Positions 16,062 through 23,490 of a stretch of DNA of 23,490 bases are shown here, in pieces. The first letter of the stretch is position 1. Every line of letters begins with the position of its first letter. The DNA comes from JAERML01 sp035687895 (lineage in GTDB: Bacteria; Bacteroidota; Ignavibacteria; UBA10030; UBA6906), in contig DASRUE010000282.1 in NCBI GenBank assembly GCA_035687895.1, positions 1-23,490 on the forward strand, read 5' to 3'. Made by a program: the position numbers and the translations under genes. The notes under the pieces are model-generated. The model was not told where the DNA came from and made no database searches. It worked only from the letters and a program-made list of their open reading frames with translations.

Positions 16062-18707
16062 TTACTGCGAACTACTCATAACGTTAAACATGAACGTCAG
16101 ATACGTGGACGTCGCCTGGGTGTAGTCGAAATAGAAATAGACCACAGCGAAGACGGACACAATGGATAGAAGGCCAACAACATAAACTTTGACGGCATAG
16201 ACGTCAAACATAATAGAAATACCCTTCAGCAAGCGGAGAACAACCCAGGTAAGAAGCACCGCCATCAGGATTAGCGAGGGGAGCACATACATCGGGCTCT
16301 CCATGATTCTATAAACAATCATGCCCACCGGCACGAGCAGCAGAAGCGGAGGAGTCGACCACATGGTGATGACGTACGCGTGGTAGGCAAACACCCGGGA
16401 CTTCACAATCGGCGACACAACATAAACAAGACTCGAGAGAAGGAGGAGGAGGATAAAAAAGATGGCCGAGAAATACGCGATGAACTTCAAAGGGTTCCAG
16501 ATCAGCTGGACCATGTATTCTTTGATGTTATCATACACCAGGAGATATGAAAGGAGATTGTCCAGCACCCTGCTGTCACGGAAATGATAGAGTACGCTCG
16601 ACGCGACAATGGCACTCGCTATGGAAACAACAAAACCGAGGATGGTACTATGGAGAACCGACACGAGCCTCTGATCGCGGACGTCGGCGAAGAAATTATA
16701 TGAATTCAAAATCGATCGGTTGACGTTGTCCCGGAACCGGCGGTTGGCATTGTAGAAGTACGCGGTCCCGATCAAAACCACCAGTCCCGTGAGGACGTAA
16801 ATGATAGGTGCACTCGTCGAGTAATTCCCAATTGGGAGAGCAACGAACTTCTCGCCGCGGAAAACGGTCCGGACTGCTTCGTAAGCGAGACGCTTCTCAC
16901 GCTGGCTGCTGACGAGACCCAGGGTGTGCATCCACGGATCGCCGGAGTTGACAGTGAGCGCCGGACGGTCTCCTTTCCAGTCATTCAACGCCCAGACAAA
17001 CGCCCCGTCGTATGAAAGCGACTTGAGAACATCGAACCGTTGAATAAAGAAGCGCGCCTGAGCTTCATATGATAGCGGATCGCTGTAGCCATTCCGGTTG
17101 CCATGCTGCACTTCTGTTCCAAACTTTCCCGCGATCACGGGTTTCTCCGGATGGGCGGACTTCCAGTCTCCCAGCTGCTTCTTGAAGACCTTGAGGTCAG
17201 TAGTATGGACATTAAGGACGGCAAGATCCACAAGTTCCACACATATATCACTCTCAGGGAGTACCGATCCGTAGTATACTGGCCGAGTGTCCAGATGCTT
17301 GGCCAATTTTACCATCGTCTCCACAAATCCACGCGCTTCTTGCGATGACGATTCAAATTCATCGCCGATCCCCCATGCGAGAACGGACGCATGGTGCTTG
17401 TCGCGTGCGATCATTTCCTTCATCATCGTGGAGGCGAGTTCGACGAAGTACTCATCGGAGAGAATGGATGCGGGCACACCAACCACCGGAAGCTCCTCAA
17501 GGGCGAAGAGTCCGTACCGGTCACACAAGTTAAGCATGTACGGATGCGGCGGATGATTCTCGAACCGGACTGCATTGGCACCGAGGTTCTTGATCAACAC
17601 GATGTCTTTCTCGAGATCTTCGTAACCTACAGCGCTACCATAGGTGGGGTGGTCCTCTTGCCAAACAACGCCTTTCAACACGTATCGTTTCCCGTTGAGA
17701 GTGATGCTGCCACCTTTTGTCTCAACAGTCCGGATACCGTGGTTCAGGTCGTACTCGTCAAGGACGGTAAATTCTTTTCCGACCGCCTCTACAAGAAAAC
17801 ACTTCACTAGGTAAAGCTCGGGAAACTCAGGGCTCCAGAGCTTCGGGTTTTGCAGAGGCACCTCAATCTTGACATTTTCCCACCCATCCGCACTTTTCGC
17901 TAAAGGGATAATTGCACTGCGTTCAACTGCAAAGCCGGAAACCTTGTCGAACACTTCCACAAACACACCGGGCACGGCGGGCTTCTTTCCAGGTTCGGAC
18001 TCGCTGGCGTGTGGCTCGTGCTTACCCTCAATGCCCGCACCGATTGTGAGTTTCGCTGAGCCACCGTTCTGCGCAACGTCAGCCCTGATGGAAGCGGACG
18101 AAATCGCAAACTTCGGCGTCGCCAAGATGAAAACATCCCTCAGGATGCCGCCATAGTTACGCCAGCCCCAGACCTGTGAACGTAGCGGGAGGGTTTTCGT
18201 CGGATCCAACTCGTTCCCCACGAGCACCCTGATAACGTTTTCCTTGCCGACCTGCAGCACACCAGGCAGAAGCGGTTGCACAAAACTGGTATACCCCCCG
18301 GCATGGCTCAAGATGAAATCTCCATTGACAGAGATCTCGCAGGCGTAGTTTACCCCATACATGACAAGCGAAAATTGATACTTGTCGACCTGCTCCGCCG
18401 AGACCTCGAATGTCCTCTCGAAAGAGACCTTCCCTACAAAATCATACGCGCTGGGGATCAGGATCGTGCCGAGAGGCCCCCCCTCCACGTTGTAGTTCCA
18501 GGTTCCAGAAAGGTCAATCTTCTCCCTTGTTGGAGTATCGAGCAGAAAGCCTGCGTCCGGACCACGATTGAGGGAATTTCCGTTCTCAAGAAACCTGTGC
18601 TGGGCACACAGGTGATGGGGTGTGAGGACAAGAAACACAACGGGGATGGCAAGACTGACCGACTTCAGACGAATCAAGCCGTTCAATTTGAGAGTTTTTC
18701 TCCGCAA
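16062..18707 (-). CDS. GH2-family protein with altered catalytic residues, fused to a C-terminal multi-spanning membrane region
   Basis: An 881-residue protein. Residues 1-36 look like a cleavable signal peptide ending HHLCAQ. Residues 45-330 form the GH2 sugar-binding and immunoglobulin-like parts (LSGTWNYNVEGGPLG, WGWRNYGGILRDV), and about 330-610 the TIM barrel (NLGANAVRFENHPPHP). The acid/base motif reads WGIGDEFES (Asp449-Glu450; family normally Asn-Glu). The nucleophile strand reads KPVIAGKFGTE, with Lys528 where relatives have Glu. After residue 625 come about six hydrophobic helices. Family enzymes hydrolyse beta-galactosides, glucuronides or mannosides; this one may not. The start is uncertain: TTG at 18707 directly follows an in-frame stop, and TTG at 18686 lies 13 bases after GGAG. 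A possible promoter lies upstream, and smc follows after 23 bp. Confidence 0.8.
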   Translation of the reverse strand: MRRKTLKLNGLIRLKSVSLAIPVVFLVLTPHHLCAQHRFLENGNSLNRGPDAGFLLDTPTREKIDLSGTWNYNVEGGPLGTILIPSAYDFVGKVSFERTFEVSAEQVDKYQFSLVMYGVNYACEISVNGDFILSHAGGYTSFVQPLLPGVLQVGKENVIRVLVGNELDPTKTLPLRSQVWGWRNYGGILRDVFILATPKFAISSASIRADVAQNGGSAKLTIGAGIEGKHEPHASESEPGKKPAVPGVFVEVFDKVSGFAVERSAIIPLAKSADGWENVKIEVPLQNPKLWSPEFPELYLVKCFLVEAVGKEFTVLDEYDLNHGIRTVETKGGSITLNGKRYVLKGVVWQEDHPTYGSAVGYEDLEKDIVLIKNLGANAVRFENHPPHPYMLNLCDRYGLFALEELPVVGVPASILSDEYFVELASTMMKEMIARDKHHASVLAWGIGDEFESSSQEARGFVETMVKLAKHLDTRPVYYGSVLPESDICVELVDLAVLNVHTTDLKVFKKQLGDWKSAHPEKPVIAGKFGTEVQHGNRNGYSDPLSYEAQARFFIQRFDVLKSLSYDGAFVWALNDWKGDRPALTVNSGDPWMHTLGLVSSQREKRLAYEAVRTVFRGEKFVALPIGNYSTSAPIIYVLTGLVVLIGTAYFYNANRRFRDNVNRSILNSYNFFADVRDQRLVSVLHSTILGFVVSIASAIVASSVLYHFRDSRVLDNLLSYLLVYDNIKEYMVQLIWNPLKFIAYFSAIFFILLLLLSSLVYVVSPIVKSRVFAYHAYVITMWSTPPLLLLVPVGMIVYRIMESPMYVLPSLILMAVLLTWVVLRLLKGISIMFDVYAVKVYVVGLLSIVSVFAVVYFYFDYTQATSTYLTFMFNVMSSSQ

Positions 18708-18748
18708 TTATCTTAGACCGCGTCTTCGGGAGGCAGTAATTTCAGCTC

Positions 18749-18777
18749 AATATAAGCATAAAGGAAGGGGAAAGCAA
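18749..18777 (-). promoter_or_regulatory. Possible sigma70-like promoter for the GH2-smc-lpxB-lpxK gene run
   Basis: On the minus strand TTGCTT (18777-18772) and TATATT (18754-18749, 5 of 6 matches to the -10 consensus) are separated by 17 bp in the 125-bp tpiA-GH2 gap, the longest gap in the window. Initiation near 18742 would give a leader of about 35 nt. The -35 box is weak (3 of 6). No terminator-like hairpin with a T-run was seen for tpiA in this gap, so read-through is also possible. Confidence 0.4.
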
Positions 18778-18832
18778 TGAAAATTAAGGGGATTCCTGAG
18801 AGCGAAGGTGTTATCCTGAAGCATCTTGAGTA

Positions 18833-19594
18833 TCACGAGTTCATAGACCTGATGATTGCAGCAAAGGACTCGACGTTGAGACAAGCGCCTCCAACCAGTG
18901 CACCATCAATGTCGTTTTGCGACATCAGCTCCGCCGCATTATCAGGCTTGACACTGCCACCATACTGAATGATCGTTCGTTCGGCAATGGCCCAATTGTA
19001 GAGTTGAGATACCAACTTGCGGAGGTGTTGATGGACCTCCTGGGCCTGCCGGGATGTAGCGGTCTTTCCTGTTCCAATCGCCCAAACTGGTTCGTAGGCA
19101 ATCGTCACGCGATCGATATCCTGAAGGGATATCCCTTGTAGCACACCTTTGATCTGGGTCGTGACTATCTGCTCTGTGGCCCCCTTCTCCCGCTGCTCCA
19201 GTGTTTCTCCAACGCAGATGATTGGCAGGAGACCGTTCTGCAGTGCCTTCTTCGTTTTCAAGTTGATCAATTCATTTGATTCGTGGAAGTACTGCCTACG
19301 CTCCGAATGGCCAAGGATAACATACTCACATCCCACAGACTTCAACATCTTCCACGACACCTCACCTGTGTACGCTCCTTCATCATGCTCGGACATGTTC
19401 TGAGCACCAAGATGAATCGGCGCACCTCTTAGCAGGTTGCCTGCAACCGCAAGTGAAGTGAAGGGGGGACAGATCGCCACCCGGACATCTGTCTTCAACG
19501 TCGGAAGGGCAGCCTTTAGCCCGTTTATAAGTTCTGCACTCTCATTGAGATCCTTGTACATCTTCCAGTTGCCGGCTATGAATTTTGGTCTCAT
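18833..19594 (-). CDS. tpiA: Triosephosphate isomerase
   Basis: TpiA interconverts dihydroxyacetone phosphate and glyceraldehyde 3-phosphate in glycolysis. The 253-residue protein has GNWKM with substrate-binding Lys11, ILGHSERR with electrophile His96, YEPVWAIGTGKTAT with catalytic base Glu168 and the mobile loop, then YGGSV and LVGGACL phosphate-binding ends, so all key residues are present. The open frame extends to 19660, but the ATG at 19594 is preferred. It begins MRPKFIAGNWKM like the family, the purine-rich AAGAAAGAG lies just upstream, and the longer form would overlap the stress-protein gene by 26 bp and add an unrelated 22-residue extension. It follows the stress-protein gene by 40 bp and precedes the window's longest gap. 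Its substrate DHAP is also the GpsA substrate. Confidence 0.97.
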   Translation of the reverse strand: MRPKFIAGNWKMYKDLNESAELINGLKAALPTLKTDVRVAICPPFTSLAVAGNLLRGAPIHLGAQNMSEHDEGAYTGEVSWKMLKSVGCEYVILGHSERRQYFHESNELINLKTKKALQNGLLPIICVGETLEQREKGATEQIVTTQIKGVLQGISLQDIDRVTIAYEPVWAIGTGKTATSRQAQEVHQHLRKLVSQLYNWAIAERTIIQYGGSVKPDNAAELMSQNDIDGALVGGACLNVESFAAIIRSMNS

Positions 19595-19597
19595 ATG

Positions 19598-19606
19598 CTC
19601 TTTCTT
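19598..19606 (-). promoter_or_regulatory. Purine-rich ribosome binding site supporting the internal tpiA start
   Basis: AAGAAAGAG on the minus strand, a few bases before the ATG at 19594. It is not a perfect Shine-Dalgarno sequence, but together with the protein N-terminus it favours 19594 over the upstream in-frame start at 19660. Confidence 0.5.
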
Positions 19607-19634
19607 GAACGGTGATTGTGACAAGATTTGAAAT

Positions 19635-20588
19635 TTACTTTCGTTCGAGCTCAGAACCAAACCCCTGACCGTTGTCCATAGGAACGATAACAGGAGCTGC
19701 TTCGGTCACGGGCCGGCTGAAAAGCGCTTTGTGTATGGGGTGTGTAATCGTCAGGACCGGCCGGGTGGACTGGCGTACCACTTCTGCAGTGTTATTGCCA
19801 ATGTACACACGCCGGAGACCTTTCCGTCCATGGGTGGACATCACAATCATGCCGATTTCATGGTCTTCAGCGAACCGGATGATGGCATTGCTGGGTTCCA
19901 CATCACGGTCGAAGAGATACTTCACTTTTACCTCTCCCGCTCGCGGATACTCGTCAGACAGATTGGGAAGCCTCTTGCGGATCTCAGATTCTGACTCCGG
20001 CCTATCCAATTCGCTGATGTATTGAATGTACAACGTTGCGTTGTTCTGCCGTGCGATTGAAAGAGCATAGGAGAGCGCGATGTTGGCGGCCGGCGAAAGA
20101 TCTGTAGGACAAAGAACAGAACTTACTTTACCTCCATTCTGCGGACCCCGCTGGATGCTGAGGACCGGCTGGCGTGCAAGCCGGACAACCCGCTCTGCCG
20201 TGCTCCCAATCAGGTGTGAGGAGAGATGTGTCAAACCTCTCGTCGCAATGACAATTAGATCATATTCTTGTTTTTCACTTTCCTCAACGATCACCTTGTA
20301 TGCTCGTCCGGGAATGACGCGGGTTTTCATCCGCACGCGCCTCCCGGCATATTTCCGGAGGAGCACGCCAAACTGCTGTTCGAGGAACTCCTCTTTGCGG
20401 CGCTGGTAGTCACGAATGAAATCCCCCTCGGCGTGAAGCGCGCCAAGAGGCGAAACGACAAACTCCTCCACATGCAGAAGCGTGATCTCCGCTTCGTATT
20501 GCGTGCCAAGCAAGACGGCGTGCTCCACAGCATCTTGAGCATGCGGGGAAAAATCCGTCGGAACGAGAATGCGCTTCGGTGTATACAT
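19635..20588 (-). CDS. Tandem-domain universal stress protein (UspA family)
   Basis: A 317-residue cytoplasmic protein with two UspA domains, residues about 4-147 and 155-282, each starting with the typical beta strand (RILVPTDFSPHAQDAV; SVLCPTDLSPAANIAL). The nucleotide-binding motif, usually Gx2Gx9G(S/T), reads A-T-R-G then nine residues then Gly128-Ser129 in domain 1, and S-T-H-G then nine residues then Gly264-Asn265 in domain 2. Domain 1 is therefore the better ATP-binding candidate and domain 2 is slightly degenerate. The last 35 residues are a tail without recognised motif. Such proteins bind ATP or act as stress sensors; the specific role is unknown. The start lies 2 bp after the gatB stop, and its ribosome site GAGGAG is inside the gatB end, so the two are probably co-translated. 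Confidence 0.92.
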   Translation of the reverse strand: MYTPKRILVPTDFSPHAQDAVEHAVLLGTQYEAEITLLHVEEFVVSPLGALHAEGDFIRDYQRRKEEFLEQQFGVLLRKYAGRRVRMKTRVIPGRAYKVIVEESEKQEYDLIVIATRGLTHLSSHLIGSTAERVVRLARQPVLSIQRGPQNGGKVSSVLCPTDLSPAANIALSYALSIARQNNATLYIQYISELDRPESESEIRKRLPNLSDEYPRAGEVKVKYLFDRDVEPSNAIIRFAEDHEIGMIVMSTHGRKGLRRVYIGNNTAEVVRQSTRPVLTITHPIHKALFSRPVTEAAPVIVPMDNGQGFGSELERK

Positions 20589-20590
20589 CT

Positions 20591-22069
20591 CTATCTCCTC
20601 AATGCCTCCAGCTTTTGCCTTAGAATTTCGTTCACAAGCCTTGGGTTTGCTTTCCCTTTCATAGCCTTCATCGTTTCTCCGACAAGGAAGCTGAATATCT
20701 TTTCGTTTCCCTCGAGGTACTTCTGCACTTGGTGGGCGTTATTCCTGACGACTGTCTCGATGGTGCGCACGATAACATCAGTATCGGACACCTGGAGAAG
20801 CCCCTTTGACTCGACTATTGTTTGCGGTGCGGCATCCGTGACCAGCATCTCTTCAAACACATCCTTGGCAATCTTCCCGCTGATAGTCCCATCGCTGATA
20901 AGCGCAATCATTGAGGCGAGACTCCGGGGAGTGATGGGAAACCGGTCGATATCAATCTTCCTTTCACCAATCACCCTCAGGACATCCGTCATCACCCAGT
21001 TGCTAACGGCCTTCGCGTTCTCCTTCATTGACTTGCCCGTCAAAGAGCAAAGCTCCTTCAGTGACTCGTCAAAGTAGTCTGCCAAACCCTTTTCTGTTGT
21101 CAGAACGTCTGCATCGTAACGAGGTAGATCAAGTTCATTCATAAATCTGTCGCGACGCGGTGTGGGGAGTTCCGGCAGACCCTGTCGTACCTTCTCCTTC
21201 CATCCCTCATCCACAAGAACGGGGACAAGATCCGGGTCAGGGAAATACCGATAGTCATGTGCTTCCTCCTTGCTCCGCATTGGGAAGGCCGCATTCTGGT
21301 TCGCATCCCAGAGGAGTGTCTCCTGTCTCACCGTGCCACCGTCCTCGATCAACTGAACATGCCGGTTGATCTCATACTCCAAAGCTCGCTCGACATACCG
21401 AAACGAATTCAGGTTTTTCACTTCAGTCTTGGTACCGAACTTTTCCTCACCCTTCCTGCGGACGGACACATTCGCATCGCACCGGAGACTCCCTTCCTCC
21501 ATGTTCCCGTCGCAAATGCCAAGGTACGTCACAAGCTGTTTGATCTTCCAGAGATACTGATAGGCTTCGCGTGGAGAGCGTATGTCGGGCTCGCTCACAA
21601 TCTCAATCAGGGGCACGCCGCATCGATTGACATCCACAAGCGTGTCTACATCAAGGTCATGGATGGATTTTCCTGCATCCTCTTCCATGTGGATCCTCGT
21701 AATGCCGATCCACTTCCTGCCTCCATCGTCCAGGTCAATCTGTACAGAACCGTTGGTGCAGATCGGTTCCTCGTATTGTGAGATTTGATAGCCCTTGGGG
21801 AGGTCGGGGTAGAAATAGTTTTTCCGGGCAAAGACAGAGCGTGGAGCGATCGCGCAGCCGACAGCAAGACCCATTCGCATGATGAACTCCACCAGATTGA
21901 TGTTCAGCACCGGCAACGTCCCCGGCATGCCGAGGCAAATGGGACAGACGTTTGTGTTTGGCTCGCTGCCAAACGAGGTCGGGCAGCCACAGAAGGCTTT
22001 TGTCCGCGTCAGCATCTGGGCGTGGACTTCGAGGCCAATAACAGGTTCGTACTGTTCGTTCAGCTTCAC
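20591..22069 (-). CDS. gatB: Aspartyl/glutamyl-tRNA(Asn/Gln) amidotransferase subunit B
   Basis: GatB is the kinase/tRNA-binding subunit of the GatCAB complex, which converts Glu-tRNA(Gln) and/or Asp-tRNA(Asn) into correctly charged Gln- or Asn-tRNA using ammonia from GatA. The 492-residue length is typical. The N-terminus has YEPVIGLEVHAQ, and zinc-type cysteines Cys27, Cys29, Cys42 and Cys45 in FCGCP and CPICLGMPG. Next come YFYPDLPKGYQISQYEEPI and RIHMEEDAGKSIHD, then DVNRCGVPLIEIVSEPD, and a C-terminal helical YqeY-like tRNA-binding tail (GETMKAMKGKANPRLVNEIL). It starts with GTG at 22069 without a good Shine-Dalgarno sequence, 29 bp after sucC. gatA and gatC are not in the window, so the operon is split. 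Confidence 0.97.
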   Translation of the reverse strand: MKLNEQYEPVIGLEVHAQMLTRTKAFCGCPTSFGSEPNTNVCPICLGMPGTLPVLNINLVEFIMRMGLAVGCAIAPRSVFARKNYFYPDLPKGYQISQYEEPICTNGSVQIDLDDGGRKWIGITRIHMEEDAGKSIHDLDVDTLVDVNRCGVPLIEIVSEPDIRSPREAYQYLWKIKQLVTYLGICDGNMEEGSLRCDANVSVRRKGEEKFGTKTEVKNLNSFRYVERALEYEINRHVQLIEDGGTVRQETLLWDANQNAAFPMRSKEEAHDYRYFPDPDLVPVLVDEGWKEKVRQGLPELPTPRRDRFMNELDLPRYDADVLTTEKGLADYFDESLKELCSLTGKSMKENAKAVSNWVMTDVLRVIGERKIDIDRFPITPRSLASMIALISDGTISGKIAKDVFEEMLVTDAAPQTIVESKGLLQVSDTDVIVRTIETVVRNNAHQVQKYLEGNEKIFSFLVGETMKAMKGKANPRLVNEILRQKLEALRR

Positions 22070-22098
22070 CTGGTGTTTTTTGGTTTGATGCGACGACC

Positions 22099-23262
22099 TT
22101 AATTGCGAATGGCCTGGGTCACTTTCTCCGCCGCTTCTTTCAAACTCGACGCAACCAGGAAGTTCATCCCTGAGTTCCTTAAGATCTCACCTGCAAGCTC
22201 CGCATTTGTCCCGGCCAGACGGACAACGATCGGAACATTCACGTGGACCTTCTTTGCCGCCTCAACAACACCGGTTGCCACGCGGTCGCATCGCACGATA
22301 CCGCCGAAGATGTTGATGAGCACGGCTTTGACGTGATGATCGGCAAGGATAATCTTGAATCCTGCCTCCACCGTTTGCTCATTCGCGCCACCGCCGACAT
22401 CCAGGAAATTCGCCGGCTCACCCCCAGCCAGCTTGATGATGTCCATTGTCCCCATCGCAAGCCCGGCACCGTTAACCATGCAGCCGACGTTCCCATCGAG
22501 CTTGATGTAGTTAAGGTTCGATTTCGATGCCTCCACTTCGAGAGGGTCTTCTTCATCCAGATCCCGCAGGGGGAGAAGTTCCGGGTGGCGGAACAGCGCG
22601 TTGTCATCGAAGTTCATCTTCGCGTCCAGCGCCATCACGTCCCCTTCCGCGGTGATGACCAGGGGATTGATCTCGGCAAGTGAACAGTCCATCGCATCGT
22701 ACGCTTTATACAGCGCCGTCAGGAATTTCACCGCATTCTTGAATGTGTCTCCCGAAAGACCCAGACCAAACGCGAGTTTGCGCGCCTGGAATGACTGGAA
22801 CCCAATGGCTGGATCAATAAACTCCTTCAGGATTTTCTCCGGGGTTTCCGCAGCTACTTTCTCTATTTCCACCCCTCCTTCGGTCGATGCCATGACCACA
22901 TTGCGTGAGGAGGCACGGTCCAACGTCACACCCACATAGAGCTCTCTCGCAATATTGATCCCCTGCTCGATCAAAAGGCGCTTCACGACTCTTCCCTCCG
23001 GACCGGTCTGGTGCGTCACCAACGTCATCCCGAGGATTTGTCCGGCAAGCTGCCGCACCTCATCGAGGCTGCGTGCGACCTTGACGCCACCCCCTTTGCC
23101 GCGGCCTCCGGCGTGAATCTGCGCCTTCACGACCCACACGTTCCCCCCCAACTCCTGAGCGGCTCGCACTGCATCGTCTACGGAAAACGCCACCTTCCCC
23201 TTCGGCACCTCCACGTTGAACTTCCTGAGGATCTCTTTCCCTTGATACTCATGAACTTTCAT
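22099..23262 (-). CDS. sucC: Succinyl-CoA synthetase (succinate-CoA ligase) subunit beta
   Basis: SucC pairs with SucD to interconvert succinyl-CoA and succinate with substrate-level formation of ATP or GTP in the TCA cycle. The 387-residue protein is typical: N-terminal ATP-grasp starting MKVHEYQGKEILRKFNVEVP, nucleotide loop KAQIHAGGRGKGGGVK from residue 46, VGVTLDR, AEINPLV (metal-binding Glu and Asn), GNVGCMVNGAGLAMGTMD, and the C-terminal CoA-ligase domain with FLDVGGGANE and LINIFGGIVRCD. ADP or GDP preference cannot be told by eye. AGGAGA six bases before the ATG supports the start. The partner gene sucD is not adjacent on either visible side, since gatB follows and another small gene precedes. 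Confidence 0.97.
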   Translation of the reverse strand: MKVHEYQGKEILRKFNVEVPKGKVAFSVDDAVRAAQELGGNVWVVKAQIHAGGRGKGGGVKVARSLDEVRQLAGQILGMTLVTHQTGPEGRVVKRLLIEQGINIARELYVGVTLDRASSRNVVMASTEGGVEIEKVAAETPEKILKEFIDPAIGFQSFQARKLAFGLGLSGDTFKNAVKFLTALYKAYDAMDCSLAEINPLVITAEGDVMALDAKMNFDDNALFRHPELLPLRDLDEEDPLEVEASKSNLNYIKLDGNVGCMVNGAGLAMGTMDIIKLAGGEPANFLDVGGGANEQTVEAGFKIILADHHVKAVLINIFGGIVRCDRVATGVVEAAKKVHVNVPIVVRLAGTNAELAGEILRNSGMNFLVASSLKEAAEKVTQAIRN

Positions 23263-23288
23263 GTACTTCTCCTGAGGTTGAGTATTTG

Positions 23289-23490
23289 CTAATCCTGAAA
23301 CTCGCTTGACGACTGCCAGTCCTGAAGGACCTCTTTTGCTTTCACGTAACCCGGAATCGGGACAAACAACCGCGCGGGCTTGTTCAGCGCGCTCCGGGAG
23401 ATGGAGCTGTCACCTCCTCCATCCCACACATATCCGACGGAACCGAAGTCTGTTGGATGCACCGTGTAGCCTTCGGACTCCAGAAACGCC
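23289..23490 (-). CDS. C-terminal 66 residues of a small unidentified protein, possibly DUF2007-like
   Basis: A reading frame enters from the right edge and ends at the TAG at 23291-23289, 26 bp before sucC. The visible part starts AFLESEGYTVHPTDFGSVGY, continues with a glycine/aspartate-rich patch (WDGGGDSS), and ends LFVPIPGYVKAKEVLQDWQ plus a short polar tail. The pattern 'xxLESEG ... (R)LFVP...Y..A.evL' resembles the end of DUF2007 'putative signal transducing' proteins, a small ferredoxin-like fold. The match is by eye only and could be wrong. Codon use and close spacing to sucC support a real gene. The start lies outside the window. Confidence 0.5.
   Translation of the reverse strand, partial: AFLESEGYTVHPTDFGSVGYVWDGGGDSSISRSALNKPARLFVPIPGYVKAKEVLQDWQSSSEFQD

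Noticed and set aside
16055..16065. Palindrome GTAACGGTTAC at the end of the GH2-type gene.
   Set aside because: Only five paired bases with a one-base centre, partly coding, and not repeated elsewhere in the window; expected by chance.
18708..18832. Possible intrinsic terminator for tpiA.
   Set aside because: I looked for a GC stem followed by a T-run in the minus-strand direction and saw none; the short repeats there do not form a convincing stem.
18777..18968. A plus-strand 63-codon frame starting MKIKGIPESEG with a purine-rich AGGAAGGGG upstream in the tpiA-GH2 gap.
   Set aside because: Two thirds of it lies antisense to the well-conserved tpiA 3' end, it resembles no known protein, and every other gene is on the minus strand. 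The purine run is better read as the complement of the minus-strand promoter spacer.

Overview
This 23.5 kb window is a dense bacterial chromosome segment in which all 19 recognisable genes (17 complete, 2 cut by the window edges) lie on the minus strand, so transcription runs from the high-coordinate end to the low one. The content is mostly housekeeping. Two lipid A genes (lpxB, lpxK), a lipid-attached TPR protein and a protein with a cleavable signal peptide point to a Gram-negative cell with an outer membrane. The MEP-pathway gene ispD, GatB-dependent tRNA amidation, pyruvate phosphate dikinase and an Smc (not MukB) chromosome-organising protein would fit the FCB group (Bacteroidota, Chlorobiota or Ignavibacteriota). 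That placement is an impression from protein style and gene content, not a demonstrated assignment.

Layout in the direction of transcription: (1) 23490-18833 holds the tail of a small unidentified protein, then sucC (TCA cycle), gatB (tRNA amidation), a double-domain universal stress protein and tpiA (glycolysis). (2) A 125-bp gap at 18832-18708 carries the best promoter-like sequence in the window. (3) 18707-7390 is a tight run of eight genes with gaps of 23 bp or less and several stop/start overlaps: a GH2-family protein fused to a membrane region, smc, an MtnX-like HAD phosphatase, an isoprenylcysteine-methyltransferase-like membrane protein, lpxB, a TPR lipoprotein, lpxK and a class I glutamine-amidotransferase-like hydrolase. 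(4) 7355-930 holds ppdK, queA, an APC-type transporter and ispD. (5) After a 101-bp gap with a possible promoter and a hairpin come plsY and the first 25 codons of gpsA, consecutive steps of phospholipid precursor synthesis.

The genes join central carbon metabolism (sucC, tpiA, ppdK), envelope lipid synthesis (lpxB, lpxK, plsY, gpsA), isoprenoid synthesis (ispD), and tRNA modification or charging (queA, gatB). No mobile element, CRISPR array, rRNA, tRNA, phage gene or large repeat was seen, and no intergenic stretch exceeds 125 bp.

The least ordinary item is the GH2-family protein at 16062-18707. It keeps the acid/base glutamate, but has lysine where the nucleophilic glutamate is expected, and it carries about 250 residues of C-terminal membrane-spanning sequence. 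It may be a membrane-anchored pseudo-glycosidase. I did not find a clear new multi-gene defence or mobile system here.
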